Of a DNA stretch of 64,000 nt, positions 32,841 through 41,894 are shown piece after piece. Positions within the stretch are counted from its first letter, which is position 1. Each line of letters opens with the position of its first letter. A model generated the notes under the pieces. That model was given only the letters and a program-made list of their open reading frames with translations. It did no database searches and was not told where the DNA came from. A program made the position numbers and the translations under genes. This DNA is from Planctomyces sp. SH-PL14 (GTDB taxonomy: Bacteria; Planctomycetota; Planctomycetia; Planctomycetales; Planctomycetaceae): NCBI RefSeq assembly GCF_001610835.1, contig NZ_CP011270.1, positions 1,116,001-1,180,000 of the forward strand, given 5' to 3'.

Positions 32841-33989
32841 TCATTGACCACGCTGGCTGTTGCGCTCGATCAGGCTTGAGTAGAGCCGCTCATACTGCGC
32901 TGTAATCGCCGCTACGGAGAACTGCTGGCGGAGGTGCTCGACGGCGCTCCGCGTCCGATCGGCGGCCGAGTCTCGATCGGTCAGGACGCGACCGATCGCC
33001 GAGACGAGATCCGGCACGGAGTCGATCGGCACCCGCAGCCCGAACTCGTTATTCCCGAGCAGTTCCGGGATCCCCTCGGCCTCTGTCGAGACCACGGGAC
33101 AGCCGGCGGCCATCGCTTCGAGGACGACGTTCGGCATCCCCTCCCAGCGGGAAGTCAGGACGAACGCCGACGCGTCTCGCAGGAGCGAGGGAACATCGCG
33201 GCTGCGGCCGATGAGGTGGACCCGGTCTTCGATCTGAAGCTGCCGCGCCTGCTGCCGTAAGCCTGACTCCAGCGGTCCCTCCCCAGCGATCACGAGGTGG
33301 AGATCGGGGAACGACGGAACCAGTTTCCCGAGGGCCGCCAGGAGGACGTCCTGGCCTTTCTGCGGCGAGAGGCGGCCGACGTTGACCAGGACCCGCGCGC
33401 CGGGCGGGAGCCCCAGAGTGGAGAAGTCGACGGCGGGCACGTGCTGGTACGCCTCGACGTCGATCGCGTTGGGGATGACCGTTGTCCGCTCGGGAGCGAT
33501 TCGCATTCGGTCCCGGGCAAAGCGGGCCACCCCTTCGCTGACGCAGACGTGATGCGTCACCAGCCCTCGCGTGGCCCGTTCGAGGGCGATGTGCCAGGGA
33601 TGTTCGCGGTCGGCGACCCGGATCCCGGAGACGACGATCGGGACGCCCGCGAGGGGGGCGGCCAGGCGGCTGACGATGTTCGCGTGAAACAGGAACGACT
33701 GGATCAGGGCGGGGCGGAGGTCGCGGAGCTGGCGTTTAAGCCGCCAGACGACGCCGACATCGAATCGGCGGCGGACGTCGAGGCATGTGACCGGGACGCT
33801 TGCCGACCGGATCTCGCCGGCGAGCGGTGTGTCGGGGCCGAGGCAGAAGACGTGCGGTGACCAGCGTTCCCGGTTGAGGCTTCGGACGAGCCGTGCCATG
33901 GCCCGTTCCGCTCCACCCGGATCGAGTTCCGTGATGCAGAAGGCGATCGGCCGCGGCGCGAGACCAGACTGATCGGGCCGTTCGGGCAT
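32841..33989 (-). CDS. glycosyltransferase family 4 protein
   Basis: A 382-residue GT-B fold, retaining glycosyltransferase. The N-terminal acceptor domain begins IAFCITELDPGGAERAMARL, with the Gly-Gly loop. The C-terminal donor domain has VNVGRLSPQKGQDVLLAA, LVIAGEGPLE and the family signature SRWEGMPNVVLEAMAAGCPVVST with its EGMPNVVLE catalytic Glu pair. It is probably involved in surface polysaccharide synthesis; acceptor and sugar cannot be told. Stand-alone gene, convergent with the KS-like gene. No clear ribosome-binding site is seen before the ATG. Confidence 0.9.
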   Translation of the reverse strand: MPERPDQSGLAPRPIAFCITELDPGGAERAMARLVRSLNRERWSPHVFCLGPDTPLAGEIRSASVPVTCLDVRRRFDVGVVWRLKRQLRDLRPALIQSFLFHANIVSRLAAPLAGVPIVVSGIRVADREHPWHIALERATRGLVTHHVCVSEGVARFARDRMRIAPERTTVIPNAIDVEAYQHVPAVDFSTLGLPPGARVLVNVGRLSPQKGQDVLLAALGKLVPSFPDLHLVIAGEGPLESGLRQQARQLQIEDRVHLIGRSRDVPSLLRDASAFVLTSRWEGMPNVVLEAMAAGCPVVSTEAEGIPELLGNNEFGLRVPIDSVPDLVSAIGRVLTDRDSAADRTRSAVEHLRQQFSVAAITAQYERLYSSLIERNSQRGQ

Positions 33990-34586
33990 TCGTGGAAGCG
34001 GGGGGGAAAGGCGAGGGGCTGGCGACGGATTGTATCTGAGGTTCCGTGTGCCGTTTCGTCAATCACGTCCTGGCCGGCGCCCCCATCCGGGTCCAGGGGC
34101 ACCCTGGTGGGGACTTCAGAGGGGCCTGTGTTGTTTTGCTGGCCCTTTGCCCGCCGGAGGCCGTCTCGTCGGACACCTTCGGAAGGGGCGTGTGTCCAAG
34201 CGCGAACACCGTGTCATATGCCGCCTCACCAACCCGCGGGGATTGCAGAGCGAGCGGTGAGTCCTCAACGCCGGTTCCACAAAGCGGTCGTCCGTTGCTT
34301 ACCCCGGTTCCTCATGGAAGTGCCTCCGGCGGCAAGGGGGCCAAGAAAACGACACAGACCCCCTTGCCCCCCGGCTGCCGTAGCACGTTGGGTTAAAGCG
34401 GGCATCGTCGTCCCGGCAAGAACATCGTCCGGGCCGGCGAGACAGGACACTTCGGTTCTTGCAGATTCTCTAACCACCATCCAGCACACGAAGCCCACGG
34501 ACTTCACGCCGTACTCAGACGTGAGATTCCAGCCCGCTTCTGCCATCATCTCCCACCGTCGCATCCTTCGGAACAAAGCGGAGTTC
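33990..34586. other. 597-bp divergent intergenic stretch with repeat copy D
   Basis: Repeat copy D occupies 34089-34421. The remaining ~165 bp before the next gene is the likely promoter region of the 608-residue membrane protein. No gene is called; the long plus-strand frame reading through the repeat is an artefact of its GC content. Confidence 0.6.
34089..34421 (+). repeat. 300-bp dispersed repeat, copy D (variant hairpin loops)
   Basis: It starts GGGTCCAGGGGCACCCTGG and ends CGTCCCGGCAAG. The left loop has AGGGGCCTGTGTTGTTTTG and the right loop has CCAAGAAAACGACACAGACC; their variable parts are inverse complements with one G-U type change. Copy A shares only the left variant. It lies between divergent genes, in the same setting as copy A. 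Confidence 0.92.
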
Positions 34587-36413
34587 ATGAAGCGGCTCGT
34601 CCCCCTCCTGATCGCGGCCGTCGGCGGCATCGCCCTCATCGTGGCCTACTTCCTCCCCGCCACCGAATCGTGGGGAGTGGAGCTCGCCGTCTGGTTCGAC
34701 ATCCTCGCGGCGATCGCCTTCATCCTCGGCGGCGGAAACCTCCTCAAGGTCCACCTCCAGAAGGTCAGCGAAGGGAAGGCGGGCTGGGGCTACTCCGGCC
34801 TCATCATTGCCTCGTTCCTGGTGACGCTGATCTGCGGCCTGTGGAAGGTCGGCTCGAAACCCGCGGACAACACCGAGCACTACGGCGAGACCTTCGCGAC
34901 ACTCCCCGTCGAAACGCTCCCGGTCTTCACCGTCCCGCGCCCCCCCTCCGCGATAAGCATCCCGAAACCGCCGCTGTCCCTCCGCCGACAGTTCTCCGTC
35001 ACCGCCGACGAACTCCGCTTCCAGGGTTGGCCAACGCCGATCCAGGCCAACGACCTCACAGGGCTGCGGCCGGAACTCGAATGGCAGTGCGCCGTCGAGA
35101 CACTCCTCGGGAAGGCGGTCCCCCCTCCTGAACTGGCCGGGAAGATCGCCTACTACGCCGACGACCGAGCCCTCAGCGTCCGCGGCACCATCTCCCCGAC
35201 TCAGGAGTCGGCTCTCCGCTCGCTCCTCGGCGACTCCGCCCCGGCGAAGCAGGCGGTCGATGAGCTCGCCGCCGCCGCCCGCAAGGCGACATCCGTCCCG
35301 GTCCCCCAGGCATCGGCGCCGCCAGGCTGGGCGATTCCCGAGCCGCAGCGCGAGGCGGTCACGCTCGCCGACGGCCAGCTCCGCGTCCTCGGTCCGGTCT
35401 CCACCGGTCTGCGGAACGCGATGGCGGACGAATGGTCGAACTGGCCGCGGCTCCGGCCGAAGTCGAAGGACCAGCGGACCGCGTACCTGGCCGAACTCAC
35501 GGGGGCCGCGCCCTGGAGCCCTCCACAGATCACCGCCTTTGAGCGGCAGCTCGAGGCCGTCTGGACGCCGGTCCAGCTTCAGACGGCCGTCGACATCGCG
35601 GGGGTCCCCGCCCCCTCCGAGAAGACCGCTTGCGAATGCCTCGCCGAGAAACAGGCGGGCGCGACCGACATTCAGCGGACCGTCCCCCCGACCGGCTCCC
35701 CGCAGACGCTGAACGCGGCCCAGGTCGCCGTTCTCGACCGCCTGGCCTACGACCCGGCCAGCACGCCGGACCAGTTCGTCTCCGAAGTCACGGCCGCGGG
35801 CCCGCTCTCCCCGCCGCAGGCCGCCGCCATCCGCCGGTTCCTGGCCGCGGCTCCGACGGTTGCCCAGTTCGAGCGGGATCTTTACTTCGCCGTCCGCAAA
35901 CTCGGTCCCGTCACCGCCGAGCAGGCGGAGCGGCTCCTGGCCGGGTTTCGCCGGCAGTTCGAGTGGCGACAAACCATCGGCCGCCTCTTCGTCCTGGCCC
36001 ACCAGCCCAAGTCCCCCTGGTCCGGCGACTACACCGAGCAGGGGACCCCGTTCTGGTGGATCTACCTCTACGTCCTCCAGCCCCTCATGACGACGACGTT
36101 CGCGCTCCTGGCGTTCTACGTCGCCTCCGCCGCCTTCCGGGCGTTCCGGGCCAAGAACCTCGAAGCCTCCGTCCTGCTCATCACCGCCTTCATCGTGCTG
36201 CTCCGGAGCACGCCGATCGGCGCGAGTCTCTCGGGCCTCCTGCCGGAGGAACTGAGCTTCCTCAAGCTCGACTCCCTGACCGCGTTCATCATGAAGGTGC
36301 CGAACACCGCCGGGAACCGGGCGATCATGATCGGCATCGCCCTCGGGATCGCCGCCACGAGCCTCAAGATCCTCCTCGGCCTCGACCGCTCCTATCTGGG
36401 CTCGGATGACTAG
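34587..36413 (+). CDS. large multi-TM membrane protein of unknown function
   Basis: A 608-residue protein. Three hydrophobic segments near the N-terminus (about 4-24, 33-50 and 72-90) are followed by a ~340-residue Pro/Ala/Gln-rich extracytoplasmic or linker region. Four more segments then follow (about 495-515, 528-545, ~570 and the end), including WWIYLYVLQPLMTTTFALLA. The central region is low in motifs and contains repeating PPQ(A/I)xAxxR-like units (SPPQITAFERQL, SPPQAAAIRRFL). No family is recognised. The start is at ATG 34587 with GGAG just upstream; the frame is open back through repeat copy D. Confidence 0.75.
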   Translation: MKRLVPLLIAAVGGIALIVAYFLPATESWGVELAVWFDILAAIAFILGGGNLLKVHLQKVSEGKAGWGYSGLIIASFLVTLICGLWKVGSKPADNTEHYGETFATLPVETLPVFTVPRPPSAISIPKPPLSLRRQFSVTADELRFQGWPTPIQANDLTGLRPELEWQCAVETLLGKAVPPPELAGKIAYYADDRALSVRGTISPTQESALRSLLGDSAPAKQAVDELAAAARKATSVPVPQASAPPGWAIPEPQREAVTLADGQLRVLGPVSTGLRNAMADEWSNWPRLRPKSKDQRTAYLAELTGAAPWSPPQITAFERQLEAVWTPVQLQTAVDIAGVPAPSEKTACECLAEKQAGATDIQRTVPPTGSPQTLNAAQVAVLDRLAYDPASTPDQFVSEVTAAGPLSPPQAAAIRRFLAAAPTVAQFERDLYFAVRKLGPVTAEQAERLLAGFRRQFEWRQTIGRLFVLAHQPKSPWSGDYTEQGTPFWWIYLYVLQPLMTTTFALLAFYVASAAFRAFRAKNLEASVLLITAFIVLLRSTPIGASLSGLLPEELSFLKLDSLTAFIMKVPNTAGNRAIMIGIALGIAATSLKILLGLDRSYLGSDD

Positions 36414-36458
36414 GCTGTCGTCGATGTCCAAGCGAGGCGGCTCTGGTCCGGACCAAGA

Positions 36459-36610
36459 GCTAAACACCAAGACACCAAGATTTCACGAAGGCCACCAAGG
36501 GATTCGTCTCCCCGGCGCTGCTCGATCATGAACCTGGCAGCACTCCGTCGACACCAACAGGCCTCAATCGTTGTGCTCTTGGTGCTCCCCTTGGTGCCTT
36601 GGTGTTTAAC
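36459..36610. repeat. CACCAAG-type palindromic repeat, copy 3
   Basis: The left arm begins GCTAAACACCAAGACACC with several CACCAAG-like units; the right arm ends CCTTGGTGCCTTGGTGTTTA. The arms are ~75 bp apart. The element ends 11 bases before the folK start codon, so it forms the folK leader and may contain or replace its translation signals. Confidence 0.9.
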
Positions 36611-36621
36611 CAACAACGGCT

Positions 36622-37359
36622 ATGCAGACCCTCTACCACCTCGGCTTCGGCGGGAACCTCGGCGACGTCGCCGCCACGATGCGGCGGGCCCTGACGCTCT
36701 TGGATGAGTCCGCCGGGACCGTCGTCGCCGCGAGTTCGCTCTACCACACCGCTCCGATGGGAACGGAGGCCGGAACCGGCTATCAGAATGCGGTCGTGGC
36801 CCTCTCCTCGGACTGGTCGCCCCCCGCCCTCCTGGCGATCACGCAGCAGATCGAGCGGGAATGCGGCCGCGAACGGCTGATTCACTGGGGGCCGCGGACG
36901 CTCGACATCGACCTGCTGCTCGCCGGACCGACCGTCATTCAGGCTCCGACGCTGACGATTCCGCACCCGGGACTGGCATACCGCCGCTTCGCCCTCGACC
37001 CGCTCGTCGAGATCGCCCCCACCGCGCGGCATCCGCTGTGGAATCTTCCGGTCCGGGAGATCCAGGCCGCCCTTCGCCAGCGGCCCCTGCCGGTCGCCGT
37101 CCGAACCGAGTCCCCGTTTGGACGCCGGGCGCTCCTCGAACAATGGCCTGAGTCCCTTCGCCGGCAGATCGCTCTGGCACCGGCGGACCACGGGCCTGAC
37201 CGCGCGGGCCGGTGGGTGATCGATCTCACGTCGTCGGTCCCCAACACGACGCCATTCCACCTCACGTTGGAGGGGATGACGTCGCTGGAGCGGCTGGAGG
37301 AGATCCTCTCGGCGATGCTCGACGAGCCGCAGGTGATCGGCGCGCTCGCCCCAGCCTGA
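36622..37359 (+). CDS. folK: 2-amino-4-hydroxy-6-hydroxymethyldihydropteridine pyrophosphokinase
   Basis: A 245-residue HPPK that transfers pyrophosphate from ATP to hydroxymethyl-dihydropterin in folate synthesis. The first ~160 residues carry the family motifs: GFGGNLGD (8-15), SSLYHTAPMG, and HWGPRTLDIDLLL with the paired Asp for Mg, then IPHPGLAYRRFALDPLVEIAP. The ~85-residue C-terminal extension is unusual and unassigned; it has no obvious domain. The ATG directly follows repeat copy 3 with no Shine-Dalgarno sequence. Confidence 0.92.
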   Translation: MQTLYHLGFGGNLGDVAATMRRALTLLDESAGTVVAASSLYHTAPMGTEAGTGYQNAVVALSSDWSPPALLAITQQIERECGRERLIHWGPRTLDIDLLLAGPTVIQAPTLTIPHPGLAYRRFALDPLVEIAPTARHPLWNLPVREIQAALRQRPLPVAVRTESPFGRRALLEQWPESLRRQIALAPADHGPDRAGRWVIDLTSSVPNTTPFHLTLEGMTSLERLEEILSAMLDEPQVIGALAPA

Positions 37360-37366
37360 GACGGGA

Positions 37367-40300
37367 TCATTCGTCCGTCGTCGCGATCCCCTGATAGGCC
37401 CGCCCGCGGATCTCGCGGAACTGCCGGCTCCCCACGATCAATTCGATCGCCCGCGAGACGCGGTAGCCGTTCGCCTGGAGGTCCGCGTGCATCGCGTCGA
37501 GGAGCGGTTCGTCCGAAAGCTGGACGCCGCGGCCGAGGGCGTAACCGAGCAGCTTGCGGCAGAACTGCCGGACGAACGCCTCGCGGCGGGTGTTGACGAG
37601 GTAGTTCCGCAGTCCGTCGAGTCCGGCAAACTCCGTCCCGTCGACGAGCTTCGCTCCGGTATCGATGACCCGCCCGGCGGCGTCCTTCTCGCGGCGGCGA
37701 CCGATGGCGTCGAACGCCTCCAGCGAGAAGCCGAGCGGATCGATCCGGACGTGACAGCCGGAGCAGCGGACGTCGCTCGTATGCCGCTCGGTGATCTGCC
37801 GCATCGTGAGCTGGTCCGAGCCCTCCTCCTCGGGAAGCTGCGGGACGTCCTTGGGAGGCTTCGGCAGTTTTTCGCCGAGGAGCACTTCCGAGACCCAGTT
37901 CCCCCGCAGGATCGGACTCGTTCGCGAGGCCCCCGACTGCTTGGCGAGCGTTGCACCGAGGCCCAGGATTCCCCCGCGGCCGAACCGCGCGGCTTCGTCC
38001 ACCCGCCGCCATTCCTCGCCGGCGACGCCCGGAATCGCGTAGTGCTCCGCGAGCGGGGCGTTGACGAAGAGGTGGTCGGCGGTGAGGAGTTCGAGAATGG
38101 AACCGTCCCGCCGGATCCAGTCGGCGAAGAAGACGATCGCCTCCTCCTGAAGGTCGTCCCGGAGCCCGGCGAACGTCGGGAAGTGGGTCTCGCTCTTCTC
38201 GTCGAGCGTGGCGAAGTCGTAGATGTGCAGCCACTGGCAGGCGAATTCCGACGCCAGCCGCCGCGCCCGCGGATCGCCGATCATCCGCCGCGTCTGCCGG
38301 AGGATCTCGTCGTCGGACGCCAGCCCTTGTGGGCTCGCCCTCAGCAGTTCGTCATCGGGCGCTGACGCCCATAGGAAGTAGCTCAGCCGGCTGGCCAGCT
38401 CGGTCCCGTTGACCGGAGCCGGCTGGTTCCCTTCCGGGGACGACTCGAGCCGGTACAGGAAGGCGGGAGAGACCAGCAGCCGGGCGAGAGTCAGCCGGAA
38501 TGCCTCGTCGTGCGGGAGACCTTCGTCGCGCAGCGCCCGGTAGAGCGCCGCCACAGCGTCGCGGTCTCGGCCGTTGTCCAGTCGGCGGAAGGCCTGGCTG
38601 GCGAATCGCCCCAGGGCTTCGAGCTGCCGCGGCTCGGCGGCCAGCCGCGCGGCCCGGTAGGCGTCGGCCCGATCGTTGATGGGCTTTCGCAGCGGCTCGA
38701 ACATCTTCGGATCGCCGTCCTGCGAGGCGTACTCCAGAAGCTGCAGGAACGCGTCCACGCTCGTCAGCGCGTCGCCGCTTACGAAGCGGAGCTCCCCCCA
38801 GAGCCGGTCGAGCTCAGCCCGCTCCTGGTCGCCGAGCATCAGGTCGACGAGCGGGGCATCCTCGCGATGGAACAGCGTCAGCGTGATGACTTCGTCAACG
38901 GGAACGATCTTGGTGTAGCAGGCGACGACCGGGAACCAGCGTCGGAAGGCGTCGAATCCCTGAACGTACTGCGTCTGCAGCCCCCCTTCGGTGACGAGGA
39001 TCGGAACGTCCGGCCAGAGTTCGTCCGGCCGCGCGTCGGCGACCGCGGCGGCGTCGATCTGCACACTCGCCCCCGAGGTCCCCGCCGCCGTGACTGTCGC
39101 GGTCGTGACGAACTCGGCGTTTCGAACGAGGTCGGCGGGGAATGTCACCGTCTCGTGGTGCGGCTTGTCCGCCGGACAGGTCCGGTCGGTTGTCGCTTCC
39201 TTGCGTGCGAGGTCGGAGAATCCGACGGTCGACAGTAGCGGTCCCCCGACCGACGAGAGTTGGCGGTAGAGTTGCTCATCGGCGGGGGCGAGGCCGGCCG
39301 GCTGCGTGCTCTTCAGCAGCGTCTCGACTGCCTGCGCCAGCTCGGCCCGCTTGGCTGGATCGGTCTCCCCCTGCCAGCGGCCCAGGAGCGACCCGGGAGG
39401 AATCACCGGCGCCTGGGCCGTCGCCGCGACCGGCTCCGTGTAGAAGTGCCACACGCCGCCGTGTCCCGCGCCATCGGCATGCGGGTTTCCGGCGAGGACA
39501 TCCGGCGTGACATCGCGAGTGAGTACCCACTGCCGGGAGTCTTGGCCGATCCCTCGGATCGCCAGTTCGACATCGGTGAGGTCGCACGAATGGTTGCCGT
39601 CCCGCGGGCCGATCACGAGGGAAACGAGGTCCCCCGCCTGGATCGCGAACCGCTCGATCGGCCCCCCGGCCTGCGGGGCGTTGCCGTGAGCGATCCCCGC
39701 GGCGAGCCGCTGCCGCAGCGCCCCTCGCCGCAGTTCCAGGCTCCAGGTCACGCCGTTGCCGCACTCGGGATGGGCATGCGTCGCCCGGGACTCGATTCGG
39801 AACTCGCCGGCGACCGGGGCCCGCCATCCGACGGAGACGTTCAGCGTCGGGGACGGGTGAACCGTGACAGCGTGGCCTGCCATCCGGCCCGGAATCCGGA
39901 CGTCCTGATCACTGGAGTTCGCCAGCACGAGGGGCGTGGCGTCGCTCCCCCAACCGCGGACAAAGTCATACTGCTGCGCCCGCTCGATCCGGTTCGTCAG
40001 GTGGTCGAGCTTGAGGGCCGCTTCGCCCCCGATGCCGAGGTAGCGGAACCAGGTCGCCAAGACCTCCGGATCGATGCGGTTGGTGGCCGCCAGGGCCGCA
40101 ACATCCACCGGCCCTGTCGACCGGGCCGCTTCCGCCGCGGCGGTCAGCGCCTCGGCGGCGGACTCGAACAGCATCTCGCGTTGGGCCTCGACCCGCGCCA
40201 GGTAGGCGGGGACGTCGGCGAGCGCAAGATCCCCGCGGCCGGGGATCGACAGTCGGGGCTGGGCGAGCGTGACGGTGCCGGCATTCGCGTCGGAGCCAGC

Positions 40301-41515
40301 CGTGGGACGGATCTGGATCCGGAACGGAACCTCGGCCGCGCCTTCCGGGGGTGCGAGTTTGAGGCGGATCTCCTGACGCGTCGTGAGCGGGTTGACCGCG
40401 ACGACCCACGGCCGCATGTGGCCGACGGTCTGGAACCGGGTGAGCGCTCCCTGCCAGCGATGGACGAACTCGACGAGGGAGGGAACATCCTTCTCCCCCG
40501 CCGCGTTCCACCGCTTTCGCAGCGGGTCGATCAGAGGGGAACGCTCACGAGCGCTGAGAAGGTTCCAGAGCCCCGAGAGGTATTTCTCGTTGAGCTTCTC
40601 CCGCGACGCGATTTCGGAGACCGAGACAGCCCCGGACCGCAGTGCGTCGCGATGGACCACCGTCGCCCGCAGGTAGCGGTCGATCGGAATCCGTCCCCCG
40701 CCGTTCGTATCGAAGATGATCCCCTGGAGATTGACCCGCGTCGCCCCCTCGCTGTCCGTGTACCGCGAGTAGAACTCCTTGATCCGCTGGACCAGCTCGT
40801 TCGTGTGGTCGCTCTTCGTGTCGCCGGCGGAGAAGCGGAAACCGTCGGGGAGCAGGACCGCGTGCTCGGCGATCCCCTTGGCGGCGTCGAGGTACTTCGT
40901 CAGGAGGGCTGGCGACATGACCGTCGCGGCGCCGGCGTTCGTGAACCCTTCCCCCGCGGCGCTGTCGGCCGGGAACTCGGAGGCGGGGCTGAGGGGGACG
41001 CCGGTCAGGTCGTGGATCGTGAAGGTGTATTCCGCGTTGCTCAGCCGCCGCATGACGACCGGGCCGGGGTCTCCCGCGCCCGCGTAGGCTTCCGCCCGGA
41101 GGTAGTCCCGGATCCAGTCCCGCAGCTCCTTCTTCTGCTCGGCGGTCGGCTGGTCGGCCTTCTTCGGCGGCATTTCGCCGAGGTCGAGCATCTCCGCGAC
41201 CTTGATCCAAGCCGCCGGATCGCGCCGGACGGCGCTAAGGTCGCTGAACCGGACGAGATTCAGGTCGCCGTCCGGAGTGGTCTCGCCATGGCAGTCGAGG
41301 CAGAACTTCGCCAGCGTCTTCTGGACCGGCCCCGCGAAACGCTGCCGCAGTTCCGGAAACCCGACCGGCGGGACCGGGTCCGCGGCCGGGACCCGGTCCG
41401 TGACGAGGCCCAGCGTCAGGAGCACGAATGGGACGATCCGGACCGGGCGTCCAACCGCTCCGAGAACGCGGATCACGAGATTGTCACGGAGCGAAGGCCA
41501 CAGAGTCACAGGCAT
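37367..41515 (-). CDS. giant DUF1592/DUF1588/DUF1585-family planctomycete cytochrome-like protein
   Basis: A 1382-residue exported protein. After a signal-anchor region (to ~45), a PSCyt-type haem motif (FCLDCHG) and MPPKK ligand loop lie within the first 120 residues. DUF1587 follows (MRRLSNAEYTFTIHDLTGV). A long insert, about 450-500 residues beyond normal family size, contains possible carbohydrate-binding beta domains. The C-terminal DUF1592 (LASRLSYFLWASAPDDELL), DUF1588 (GILGLGATLAKQSGASRTSPILRGNWV, then CSGCHVRIDPLGFSLEAFD) and DUF1585 (QFCRKLLGYALGR) close it. Two CxxCH motifs suggest electron transfer. The start is ambiguous: ATG 41515 chosen, ATG 41557 possible. Confidence 0.9.
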   Translation of the reverse strand: MPVTLWPSLRDNLVIRVLGAVGRPVRIVPFVLLTLGLVTDRVPAADPVPPVGFPELRQRFAGPVQKTLAKFCLDCHGETTPDGDLNLVRFSDLSAVRRDPAAWIKVAEMLDLGEMPPKKADQPTAEQKKELRDWIRDYLRAEAYAGAGDPGPVVMRRLSNAEYTFTIHDLTGVPLSPASEFPADSAAGEGFTNAGAATVMSPALLTKYLDAAKGIAEHAVLLPDGFRFSAGDTKSDHTNELVQRIKEFYSRYTDSEGATRVNLQGIIFDTNGGGRIPIDRYLRATVVHRDALRSGAVSVSEIASREKLNEKYLSGLWNLLSARERSPLIDPLRKRWNAAGEKDVPSLVEFVHRWQGALTRFQTVGHMRPWVVAVNPLTTRQEIRLKLAPPEGAAEVPFRIQIRPTAGSDANAGTVTLAQPRLSIPGRGDLALADVPAYLARVEAQREMLFESAAEALTAAAEAARSTGPVDVAALAATNRIDPEVLATWFRYLGIGGEAALKLDHLTNRIERAQQYDFVRGWGSDATPLVLANSSDQDVRIPGRMAGHAVTVHPSPTLNVSVGWRAPVAGEFRIESRATHAHPECGNGVTWSLELRRGALRQRLAAGIAHGNAPQAGGPIERFAIQAGDLVSLVIGPRDGNHSCDLTDVELAIRGIGQDSRQWVLTRDVTPDVLAGNPHADGAGHGGVWHFYTEPVAATAQAPVIPPGSLLGRWQGETDPAKRAELAQAVETLLKSTQPAGLAPADEQLYRQLSSVGGPLLSTVGFSDLARKEATTDRTCPADKPHHETVTFPADLVRNAEFVTTATVTAAGTSGASVQIDAAAVADARPDELWPDVPILVTEGGLQTQYVQGFDAFRRWFPVVACYTKIVPVDEVITLTLFHREDAPLVDLMLGDQERAELDRLWGELRFVSGDALTSVDAFLQLLEYASQDGDPKMFEPLRKPINDRADAYRAARLAAEPRQLEALGRFASQAFRRLDNGRDRDAVAALYRALRDEGLPHDEAFRLTLARLLVSPAFLYRLESSPEGNQPAPVNGTELASRLSYFLWASAPDDELLRASPQGLASDDEILRQTRRMIGDPRARRLASEFACQWLHIYDFATLDEKSETHFPTFAGLRDDLQEEAIVFFADWIRRDGSILELLTADHLFVNAPLAEHYAIPGVAGEEWRRVDEAARFGRGGILGLGATLAKQSGASRTSPILRGNWVSEVLLGEKLPKPPKDVPQLPEEEGSDQLTMRQITERHTSDVRCSGCHVRIDPLGFSLEAFDAIGRRREKDAAGRVIDTGAKLVDGTEFAGLDGLRNYLVNTRREAFVRQFCRKLLGYALGRGVQLSDEPLLDAMHADLQANGYRVSRAIELIVGSRQFREIRGRAYQGIATTDE

Positions 41516-41894
41516 GAACGACGTTTCCCGGAGGCGCGGGGCGGACTCGATCCTCATTTCAGCACATTCCGATGGAAACGTCTCGCGACTCGGGAGTCGG
41601 CTTGAAAACACTGCTGCGCTATCCAATGTCGCCGCTCCTGCTGTCGCTCTCATTCCGGAGAATGGCCGCCAGCGCTCCCTCCGGACCGCGGATGAGGAAG
41701 TTTCCAACGGCCGTCGCAGGCCGCAGGCATGATGCATTCCGCCGGCCGCTCACGGTTTGCGCCCGGATGGCCCGGCCGCGATTCGTCCCGTCCGGGGGGC
41801 GTGCTACATTACCCTGTCGGGTGTTCCCAGGTGGGAGCGGCGTGTCCCCGATCGCCTTATGTCCATTTGTGCTGCACGGAACGGCGGGGATTCG

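Noticed and set aside
34107-34586. In-frame N-terminal extension of the 608-residue membrane protein through repeat copy D
   Set aside because: The extension translates repeat DNA and lacks signals; ATG 34587 begins a proper hydrophobic N-terminus with GGAG upstream.
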